From positions 49,780-68,330 of the forward strand of contig DJSP01000093.1 of NCBI GenBank assembly GCA_002438065.1: a DNA stretch of 18,551 nt, given 5' to 3'. Both the position numbers and the translations under genes were made by a program. The DNA comes from Caryophanales bacterium UBA6331 (GTDB lineage Bacteria; Bacillota_I; Bacilli_A; RF39; UBA660). Below, piece by piece: positions 8,585 through 15,300 of the stretch (the stretch's first letter is position 1; every line of letters starts with the position of its first letter). The notes below the pieces were generated by a model. It did no database searches. It saw only the letters and a list, made by a program, of their open reading frames with translations, and was not told the DNA's origin.

Positions 8585-9844
8585 CTATAATTTCATATCT
8601 AAATAATCAGATAAATCATTAATATTTACTTTTTCTTCTTCTTTAGTAACATTATCTTTAACGTTTACCATCATATCTTCTAAATCTTTATCATTTAATA
8701 TAACTAAATATTTTGCATTAAATCTATCAGCGGCTTTAAATTGGCCTTTTAAACCTTTTCCTAAATAATCCATTTCAGTTATAAAGCCATTTAATCTTAA
8801 ATTTTGAGCAATATATAAAGCCGTATCTTTTTCTGTATCAGAAACATACATAATATATACATCAACATCATTATTAACTGGAATATTTACATGAGCCATA
8901 TCTAAGCACATCATTAATCGATCAAAACCAATTGCAAATCCGACAGCTGGAACACTTGGTCCATCCAAACTTTCAACAAGATTATTGTATCTTCCACCGC
9001 CACCAATTGCTAGTGTATCAATTCCATCAATATTTACATTAATTTCAAACACCACATGATTATAATAATCAAGTCCTCTAACCAAATTAGGATCTTCCTC
9101 ATAATTTATTTCTAATAAATCAAGTTCTTCTTTCAATTTATTATATCTATTTAAACTTTCTTCATTTAAATAGTGGGCTATTTTAGGAGCATTTTTAATT
9201 ACATCTTTATCTCCATCAACCTTACAATCAAGTATTCTTAAAGGATTAGTTTCAAATCTTCTTTGACAATCTTCACATAAATCTTTAATATGTGGTTTTA
9301 AATAATTAGTTAAAGCATCATGATATCTTTCTCTTGATTCTCTATCTCCTAAAGTATTTATTTTTATAACTGAATCAAGTCCTAATAAATTGAAGATATT
9401 ATAACATAAAGAAATAACCTCTACATCACTAGCAATATCATCAGATCCAATCATTTCTACACCAAATTGTGTAAACTCTCTATTTCTCCCTGATTGTGGT
9501 CTTTCATAACGATACATCTTCTCATTATAATAAACTTTAACTGGTTCAGTCATATTACCATATAACTTATTTTCAATAAACAATCTAACAATTCCTGCAG
9601 TTCCTTCTGGTCTTAAAGTTAAATTTCTATCTCCCCTATCTTTAAAATCATAAGTTTCTTTACTAACTAAATCACTAGTTTCCCCAGCACTTCTATGAAA
9701 TAAACTAGAATCCTCAAACACTGGAGTTTCTACATTAACAAAATTATATTTTTGACATATTCCTTTAATAATTTCATTAACATATTCTCTTTTTTTAGCA
9801 TCAAGTCCATAAACATCATAAGTTCCTTTTGGTTTAGTAATCAT
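8585..9844 (-). CDS. hisS: Histidyl-tRNA synthetase
   Basis: 419 residues, the usual length. A class II synthetase that charges tRNA(His). Features: the N-terminal KPKGTYDVYG, motif 1 region to about 60, LRPEGTAGIVR near 77, motif 2 around 103-131 with the RYERPQSGRNREFTQFG loop, the histidine motifs LVRGLDYY at 254-261 and GGGGRYNNLV at 281, motif 3 AVGFAIGFDRLMM near 300, and a C-terminal anticodon-binding domain from about 325. AAAGGA stands nine to ten bases before the ATG. It is the first gene of the operon; the T-box leader ends 26 bases upstream, so the whole operon is controlled by that switch. Confidence 0.96.
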   Translation of the reverse strand: MITKPKGTYDVYGLDAKKREYVNEIIKGICQKYNFVNVETPVFEDSSLFHRSAGETSDLVSKETYDFKDRGDRNLTLRPEGTAGIVRLFIENKLYGNMTEPVKVYYNEKMYRYERPQSGRNREFTQFGVEMIGSDDIASDVEVISLCYNIFNLLGLDSVIKINTLGDRESRERYHDALTNYLKPHIKDLCEDCQRRFETNPLRILDCKVDGDKDVIKNAPKIAHYLNEESLNRYNKLKEELDLLEINYEEDPNLVRGLDYYNHVVFEINVNIDGIDTLAIGGGGRYNNLVESLDGPSVPAVGFAIGFDRLMMCLDMAHVNIPVNNDVDVYIMYVSDTEKDTALYIAQNLRLNGFITEMDYLGKGLKGQFKAADRFNAKYLVILNDKDLEDMMVNVKDNVTKEEEKVNINDLSDYLDMKL

Positions 9845-9863
9845 TTAAATCATCCTTTCTTAA

Positions 9864-9930
9864 AATAAAAAACAAGGAAATAATAGCTAAGGGCGAATTA
9901 TATCCGCTGTGCCACCTTATTTCACTTGTT
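9864..9930 (-). terminator. T-box terminator hairpin
   Basis: AACAAG-T-GAAATAA (9930-9917) pairs with TTATTTC-CTTGTT (9883-9871), a 13-bp stem with one bulged base, followed by TTTTTTATTTT. It encloses the whole T-box sequence and is mutually exclusive with the antiterminator at 9889-9918, the standard arrangement of a transcriptional T-box. Confidence 0.9.
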
Positions 9931-10078
9931 AAAGCCTTTATTAAACTTATATCGTAGTTACCCGGATTATTTTATATAAAGAATGTCTCATAACTATTAT
10001 ATATTAAGTATTTTCACCAACTAACTCTCTCTTTAAATATATTAATTAATAATTACTTCTTCTTTAATAATCAACTAT
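9871..10078 (-). promoter_or_regulatory. T-box riboswitch of the hisS-asnS-aspS-gatCAB operon
   Basis: The leader carries every main T-box part on the minus strand. Stem I: lower helix TAAAGA / TCTTTA, upper helix AATTATT / AATAGTT, AGTA on the 5' side of the specifier loop, and AGAGAG...GGTG at its distal end. The specifier loop reads AUGAGACAU, giving GAC (9987-9985, Asp) overlapping CAU (9985-9983, His). The T-box core AAGG-UGGCACA-GCGGA lies at 9918-9903 and pairs with UUCGC-CCUU (9897-9889) as antiterminator. The bulge is UGGCACA instead of the usual UGGNACC. Its variable base C pairs with a G73 discriminator, as in tRNA(Asp) and tRNA(Asn); bacterial tRNA(His) has C73. The switch should allow transcription when uncharged tRNA accumulates. 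Most likely tRNA: Asp, with His possible. Confidence 0.93.
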
Positions 10079-10084
10079 ACTAAT

Positions 10085-10113
10085 ATTTTACTTAAAACGC
10101 CTCATAAAGTCAA
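10085..10113 (-). promoter_or_regulatory. Promoter of the T-box operon
   Basis: TTGACT (10113-10108), a 17-base spacer and TAAAAT (10090-10085) on the minus strand give a near-consensus sigma-A promoter. Transcription would begin near 10078, which is exactly where the 5' strand of T-box Stem I begins. From here to 10165 nothing else is recognisable. Confidence 0.85.
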
Positions 10114-10165
10114 ACTATTTTTCACCTAATATCAAATAAAAATTAGTTATATTTCAAACCAATTC

Positions 10166-10954
10166 TTATATAAAATTATTTTTTAATTTTATTAGTTTAC
10201 TATTATCAATAATATCACGTTTATTTTCTAAATTAGAAACACATGTATTCCTTAACTTATCAGATAAATATATCAATTCATAATGATTTATTTTCTGATT
10301 ACATCTACTTTCACTATTTTGTGAAGTAAAATAGCAAACTTCAATATCTTTATATGGACTAATGACTATATTTGTCAAAACTTCTATATAATAAATAATT
10401 AATATCTTTATCATTTTTATTTTATACAACATATAAATCATATAATCTATATTTTTTCTTTTTATTAACATGCTTTTTTGCAGAATATATATTTTAGTCA
10501 AGTAGATCAAGTAATAAATCGCTATTTTCTATATGCAAAAAAAGCATTTAATGAAGAAAATCTTATTATCAGAATTTGTTCCTTTAATATATTTTATTAC
10601 TTCCTTTACTGTTTTTAATGCTTCTTAATCATTTATATTTCTTAAATATATAGAAATATAGAAATGTTTTTAGGAAATAAAGAGGCAAAATAAAATTCAT
10701 TAATTCTGAATCACGACCATAAACAAAATACCACTGCATAAGTGTAACCTTTCAAATATAAATAAAAATGTGTTGATCTAACAAGATTAATAAAATTATC
10801 ATATTTTTCTTTTGTATCTACATTAGTTATTATTCTAGTAGAAAGTAATGGATAGTTATTTTCATCAGCTAAATTTAAATATCCTATAATTTGTCTAACT
10901 TGTATCTAATCTTTTAATTCATATATTTCTATATTATTATTTTTCTTCTATCAT
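10166..10954 (-). pseudogene. Remnants of a decayed gene of unknown function
   Basis: From an ATG at 10954 the minus strand gives protein-like segments in shifting frames. NNNIEIYELKD is stopped by TAG at 10906-10908. In the same frame LNLADENNYPLLSTRIITNV and a run to ...YLKGYTYAV follow, broken near 10730 by a frameshift into WYFVYGRDSELMNFILPLYF and by TGA at 10711 in the first frame. Further fragments such as TVKEVIKYIKGTNSDNKIFF lead, after a stop, into an open stretch (10166-10510) containing YKDIEVCYFTSQNSESRCNQ. That stretch lacks a ribosome binding site and is rich in Ile, Tyr and Lys, as decaying AT-rich DNA tends to be, so it is treated as part of the remnant. Whether all fragments belong to one gene is a guess. 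I do not recognise the family. Confidence 0.45.
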
Positions 10955-10965
10955 AAGTATAGTAT

Positions 10966-11982
10966 CTACATCCTAATACCAAATTCAATTTTTCCAATAC
11001 ATTCACGATATTTTTTTCCTTTATTTAAAATATCTTTAACAGTTTTTACTTCTTCTTTTATATCAGATGTTGCTAGTAAACTATCTAGTTTTTCATTTAA
11101 ATCAGTAGCATATTCCATCATATAACTTTCACTAATATTAGCAATTTTACTTTTAAGCAAGTTTTCAACAATTATCATACTAGTTTTTTTATCTACATAA
11201 TCTTTATTATCTATCTTTATACAAAAATAACTATTAATTAATCCTACTAAACTCATAGAAAAGAATAAATCACCTTGAAAATCATCATTTAAATTAAAAA
11301 TACTCATTAACATTTTTGAATTTGAATAAATTTCATTAGGTAATATAAAGTTATTACTTATCATTCCTTTTTCAATATCTTTATAAAAATAACTAATATA
11401 ATATTTTCTTTCAATTAATTTTGCTTTAATATCCTTATTAGTTTCTTTATTTATACTTTCTTCTAAAAACAATAACATAGTACTATAATAATCTTTCATA
11501 TAAGCATTTGTTAATTTTGAAGTTCCCGAAATATAATCATTTAATTTTTTATTTGCTTCTTCTTCATTACCTATTGTAATATGTTCTATTTTAATCCCAA
11601 GCATTGATAAATCCACCATATTATTAATTTTTAAATTTCTTATGTAGCAAATCATATAAAATATTCTTCTATATTCAAAATTATCAATATTTCCATCAAT
11701 TAGCAAATCATCACTTTTAAATTTAGATAACATTTTTTCTTTTATATAATCAACGCATATGTTACATTTGACAAAATCAAAATTTAAAGAATTATATATG
11801 CCATCTTCAATAATAAGGATTTCTTTTAAATAAGCTAATAATTTTTCATATCTACTCACATTCTTTTTATTATTTATATCTAAAAATATTAACTTTTTAT
11901 AAATATTTTTAATTGTTTCACTTATTTCATAAAGACTATCTAATTTTTCTAAATCTTTTTTACTCATAGTACTATCTATCAT
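10966..11982 (-). CDS. Uncharacterised helical protein, paralog of the gene upstream
   Basis: 338 residues; not recognised. Predicted mostly alpha-helical from its heptad-like pattern of Leu, Ile, Lys and Glu, with no signal peptide or membrane segment. It aligns along its length with the 331-residue product just upstream: YEISETIKNIYKKL against YRVTQTIERLYEGL near the N-terminus and KYYISYFYKDIEKGMISNNF against KYYLSFIFNKSEEYMISHNF in the middle. The start is ATG at 11980-11982, five bases after GGAGG; a TTG four codons earlier overlaps the binding site and is unlikely. Third gene of the operon read from the promoter at 13440-13468, only 15 bases after its paralog. A family of repeated cytoplasmic proteins specific to the lineage is a fair guess; no function can be assigned. 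Confidence 0.75.
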   Translation of the reverse strand: MIDSTMSKKDLEKLDSLYEISETIKNIYKKLIFLDINNKKNVSRYEKLLAYLKEILIIEDGIYNSLNFDFVKCNICVDYIKEKMLSKFKSDDLLIDGNIDNFEYRRIFYMICYIRNLKINNMVDLSMLGIKIEHITIGNEEEANKKLNDYISGTSKLTNAYMKDYYSTMLLFLEESINKETNKDIKAKLIERKYYISYFYKDIEKGMISNNFILPNEIYSNSKMLMSIFNLNDDFQGDLFFSMSLVGLINSYFCIKIDNKDYVDKKTSMIIVENLLKSKIANISESYMMEYATDLNEKLDSLLATSDIKEEVKTVKDILNKGKKYRECIGKIEFGIRM

Positions 11983-11997
11983 GCTATCCTCCAATAA

Positions 11998-12993
11998 TTA
12001 TTTTAAAGATATAATTTTAACTTTTTCTTTATCTTTATCTAAATAATCAAAACATTTACTCACCAAATTTGAATCAACAGTTTTATTGCTTATCTGATTA
12101 TCAAAATCATCTTTTATTTCAGTAGCTCGTTTCAAATTCATATCAACAAGTGCAGCTCTAATAAAGACATTACATAATAAGATCTGGAACATACTTGATT
12201 CATTATCTAAACTATTTAATTTTTTAAGATATTTGATAGCAAAATCACTATTAAAGTCATCTTTAACATCATCAAAAGATTCAGTAAATAAATCTCCTAA
12301 ATTATCCGATTCCATTTTAGCAAGTAAATAAGTATCTTTTGGTACATCAAAGTTATGGCTTATCATATATTCTTCTGACTTATTGAAAATAAAGGATAAA
12401 TAATATTTTGTATAAATTAACTTATTTTTAACAGCTAAATAATTTGGATCATTTATATATTCATTTAATATAGTATAAATTGTCTTTTTTAGATCTTTAT
12501 CTAATTCTTCTTCAATTTTATCTTTATAAACTATTGCTAAGTGATAAATCATCTTTTCAAAATTCGCATTTTTTTCACTTCCAACACTAATAAAATTAAT
12601 TCCATTACTTAAATAATCTCCAATATTTAGTGTAACCTTATGTAATTCTTTATATAATTTATTATATATACGTCTTATTGCTTTATTTTCATATTTTTCA
12701 TTTAAAACACTATCAAAATTATTGCCTAAATTATCAAATTTTTTAGTCATTTTCAAATATTTTAACCATGAAAATACCTTATCCTTATTAAATTTAACAT
12801 CAGCATATAATTGTTCTTCTTGTTTTAAAAATATTTTTAACATATTAATTTTTCTATCATATTCATCACTATTTTTAAAACCTTCAATTTCAAATAAATA
12901 CAATCCTTCATAAAGTCTTTCAATTGTTTGAGTAACTCTATAAATAGCATCAAACATTTGCTTATCAAAATAAGTAAAATTGTCTTTTATCAT
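11998..12993 (-). CDS. Uncharacterised helical protein, paralog of the gene downstream
   Basis: 331 residues; not recognised. Predicted helical, soluble and charged, without obvious catalytic motifs. Its relation to the 338-residue downstream product is clear from several collinear blocks, including YLSFIFNKSEEYMISHNFDV and the N-terminal segment with TIERLYEGL. Overall identity is low by eye, so the duplication is old or the pair evolves fast. AGGAGG stands five bases before the ATG. It follows the 128-residue gene by 33 bases with no terminator between, so it is probably cotranscribed with it. Confidence 0.78.
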   Translation of the reverse strand: MIKDNFTYFDKQMFDAIYRVTQTIERLYEGLYLFEIEGFKNSDEYDRKINMLKIFLKQEEQLYADVKFNKDKVFSWLKYLKMTKKFDNLGNNFDSVLNEKYENKAIRRIYNKLYKELHKVTLNIGDYLSNGINFISVGSEKNANFEKMIYHLAIVYKDKIEEELDKDLKKTIYTILNEYINDPNYLAVKNKLIYTKYYLSFIFNKSEEYMISHNFDVPKDTYLLAKMESDNLGDLFTESFDDVKDDFNSDFAIKYLKKLNSLDNESSMFQILLCNVFIRAALVDMNLKRATEIKDDFDNQISNKTVDSNLVSKCFDYLDKDKEKVKIISLK

Positions 12994-13026
12994 AAACCCC
13001 TCCTTAAAATTTTTATTTAAATAATA

Positions 13027-13413
13027 TTATCTTCTTACTAGAAGATTCTTTTTTTCATTACTACTATCATTTTCTAATAGCCAATCAATATGATCATTAA
13101 CATAATTTATAATTTGGCATTTTTTTACATATTCATTTACTTCTGTTATAGATGGAATATCATGCATAATTTCATATGTATATATATCACCATTATTTTC
13201 GTAAATATCATATGGAAAATAAATAGAACCATTATCAATAAAAACATTCGTATTTAATTCATATTTTATATCAGTATATATTTCTTTACCAATAAATTTT
13301 CCATTTTCTATATATATTTTAAATAATATATCTTTGTCAGTTCCATTAATTTTGCCTCTTACAATGACATTATTTAATTTTGTAATTATATCTTCTAATG
13401 TTAATTCTTCCAT
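13027..13413 (-). CDS. Small protein of unknown function
   Basis: 128 residues from the chosen start (MEELTLEDIITKLNN). Not recognised. The middle is rich in alternating hydrophobic and Tyr/Asp/Asn residues, suggesting a beta-sheet fold, and the C-terminus (EVNEYVKKCQIINYVNDHID) looks helical. No signal peptide or membrane segment. The longer frame to 13449 is ruled out because a strong promoter overlaps it and transcription should begin near 13433. GAGGG lies eight bases before this ATG and five before the ATG one codon earlier, so either may be used. First gene of the operon with the two paralogous helical proteins. Confidence 0.7.
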   Translation of the reverse strand: MEELTLEDIITKLNNVIVRGKINGTDKDILFKIYIENGKFIGKEIYTDIKYELNTNVFIDNGSIYFPYDIYENNGDIYTYEIMHDIPSITEVNEYVKKCQIINYVNDHIDWLLENDSSNEKKNLLVRR

Positions 13414-13439
13414 CATTATTTCCCTCAAACTTGATGTAT

Positions 13440-13468
13440 ATTTTACCATGTAATTTATAAAAATACAA
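13440..13468 (-). promoter_or_regulatory. Promoter of the three-gene unknown operon
   Basis: On the minus strand TTGTAT (13468-13463), exactly 17 bases, then TAAAAT (13445-13440). Predicted transcription start near 13433, giving a leader of about 20 bases with the GAGGG site. It decides the start codon of the first gene. Confidence 0.75.
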
Positions 13469-13501
13469 CCTTTTGTTCACATAACTAATTATAATTCAAA
13501 G

Positions 13502-13525
13502 AAAAAACACAAGATTTACTCGTGT
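13502..13525 (-). terminator. Intrinsic terminator after uvrC
   Basis: ACACGAG (13525-13519) pairs with CTTGTGT (13513-13507) through seven pairs, one of them G-U, with the loop TAAAT and a following run of U. It lies 13 bases past the uvrC stop and separates the uvrC transcript from the next promoter. Confidence 0.9.
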
Positions 13526-13537
13526 CAAATATATATT

Positions 13538-15295
13538 TTATAAATTTTTATCTAGATATTTCTTTAAATTTTCCGCTACATTTAAAGGAACTATTTCAGC
13601 TATTTCTTGTACACTAGCTTCCTTTATCTTTTTAGCACTACCAAACCTTTTAATTAATTCTTTTCTTCTCTTTTCACCAATACCTGGAATATTATCAAGT
13701 AAGCTTTGAATAGAACCCTTACTTCTTATTTGTTTATGATAAGTAATTGTAAATCTATGAACTTCATCTTGCATTCTCGTTAAATAATGAAACAAATTAC
13801 TAGTTCTATCAATGTCATATAGCTCTAGTGTATCACCATCTAACAAATCATTTGTTTGATGTTTATCATTTTTAACTAGACCACATACTTTTATATCAAG
13901 ATTAAGTTCCTGTAATACTTCCTTAGCCGCTCTAATTTGACTCATTCCCCCATCAACTAGTATTAACTCAGGTAAATCTTTATCAATTAATCCATGATAG
14001 TATCTTCGGTATATTACTTCTTTCATCGTGTTATAATCATCATTTTTATCTTCCATTATCTTATATTTACGATACTTAGATTTATCAGGCATCCCATTAA
14101 CAAACACTACCATTCCCGATACTGCATAAGTACCAAATAAATTAGAGTTATCAAATATATCAATTCTGTTAATGCCAATTCCAAGTAATGCCGATAGCTC
14201 ATCATTAGCCCCACTAGTTTTATTTAATTTCTGCTGATATCTTTCAAAATTATTATCTAAATTGATTTCCGCATTCTCTTTCGCCATATTAAGAAGTTTT
14301 CTTTTACTACCCTTACTAATTTTTATAAACTTAGTATCAATTATTTCTCTTAAAATATTATCATCTACCTCATCTGGAAGTAATATTTCTTTAGGTATTT
14401 CCTTTTTATTATAAAACATCGCAATATAATACTCTAACTCTTCTAAATAATTCTCCATTACTGGATATATTTCACTATTTGCGCCTATCAATTTACCATT
14501 TCTTACAAACAAGATTTGTAATGACAAAAATCCATTTTTAAAAGCATAATTAATTACGTCTAAATTTTCACTTGGATTAAGCTCAACTTTTTGTTTTTCT
14601 AATACAACAGTCATATAATCAAGTTCTTTTTTAAGCTCTAGCGCTAGTTCATAATTCATAGACTCAGAATATACTTCAATCTTTTCATTTAATTTACTTT
14701 TAATAATATCTTCATTTCCTCTTAAGAAAGATAATATGTCTTTTTCCATTTCATCTATCTTTTCTTGATCAATATCTTTTTTACAATAACCTAAACATTC
14801 ATGAATATGATAGTACAAACATACATCTTTAGGCATTCCTTCACATTTTTTTAAAGGATATAATCTATTTATTAAATTAACTATTCTTCTAGCAGCATAA
14901 GCATTAACATATGGTCCAAATAAATATTTATCTTTTCTATTTTTAACTTTTAAATATCTAACTACTTTAAGAGTCGGATAAGGCTTTTTACTATATTCAA
15001 TATAAGGATAACTCTTATCATCTTTAAGTAAAATATTATACTTTGGATTATACTTTTTAATTAAATTAATTTCTAATATAAAAGACTCTAACTCTGTATT
15101 AGTAACTATATACTTAAAATAAGCAATATTTTTAACAAGTTCCGCTGTCTTACCAGTTTGAGTTCTATTAAAATATGAACTTAATCTTCTCTTTAAATTT
15201 TTAGCCTTACCAACATATATAACTATATCATTTTTATCATACATTTGGTATGATCCTGGTTTAGTAGGAACTAACTCTAATTCTTCTTTAAACAA
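13538..15295 (-). CDS. uvrC: UvrABC excinuclease subunit C
   Basis: About 585 residues. UvrC makes both incisions around bulky DNA lesions during nucleotide excision repair. Numbering from the longest frame: GIY-YIG nuclease at about 17-95 (GSYQMYD, VIYVGKAKNLKRR); four cysteines at 154, 162, 170 and 174, matching the iron-sulfur cluster of UvrC; the UVR domain for UvrB contact near 203-238; an RNase H-like nuclease with Asp382, Asp451 (LVDGG) and His516 (EVHRF); and a helix-hairpin-helix pair from about 534 (NIPGIGEKRRKELIKRFG). All key residues are present. The start is uncertain: a GTG at 15302-15304 overlaps the previous stop but lies inside AGGTGA, which is better spaced for the TTG at 15293-15295 chosen here. 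Translation is probably coupled to the upstream peptidase-like gene. Confidence 0.96.
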   Translation of the reverse strand: MFKEELELVPTKPGSYQMYDKNDIVIYVGKAKNLKRRLSSYFNRTQTGKTAELVKNIAYFKYIVTNTELESFILEINLIKKYNPKYNILLKDDKSYPYIEYSKKPYPTLKVVRYLKVKNRKDKYLFGPYVNAYAARRIVNLINRLYPLKKCEGMPKDVCLYYHIHECLGYCKKDIDQEKIDEMEKDILSFLRGNEDIIKSKLNEKIEVYSESMNYELALELKKELDYMTVVLEKQKVELNPSENLDVINYAFKNGFLSLQILFVRNGKLIGANSEIYPVMENYLEELEYYIAMFYNKKEIPKEILLPDEVDDNILREIIDTKFIKISKGSKRKLLNMAKENAEINLDNNFERYQQKLNKTSGANDELSALLGIGINRIDIFDNSNLFGTYAVSGMVVFVNGMPDKSKYRKYKIMEDKNDDYNTMKEVIYRRYYHGLIDKDLPELILVDGGMSQIRAAKEVLQELNLDIKVCGLVKNDKHQTNDLLDGDTLELYDIDRTSNLFHYLTRMQDEVHRFTITYHKQIRSKGSIQSLLDNIPGIGEKRRKELIKRFGSAKKIKEASVQEIAEIVPLNVAENLKKYLDKNL

Positions 15296-15300
15296 AATAA

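Noticed and set aside
9845..10165. A tRNA or small RNA gene in the hisS leader
   Set aside because: All structured elements here fit a T-box leader; no cloverleaf or CCA end was found.
10166..10510. Intact 114-residue gene
   Set aside because: There is no ribosome binding site, the first residues are a biased Ile/Tyr/Lys/Met mix, and the same frame continues upstream through a stop into other remnant fragments.
13414..13449. Longer N-terminus for the 128-residue protein, starting at the ATG at 13447-13449
   Set aside because: The -10 element TAAAAT at 13440-13445 lies inside it and the predicted transcript starts after this ATG; a good binding site serves the later ATGs.
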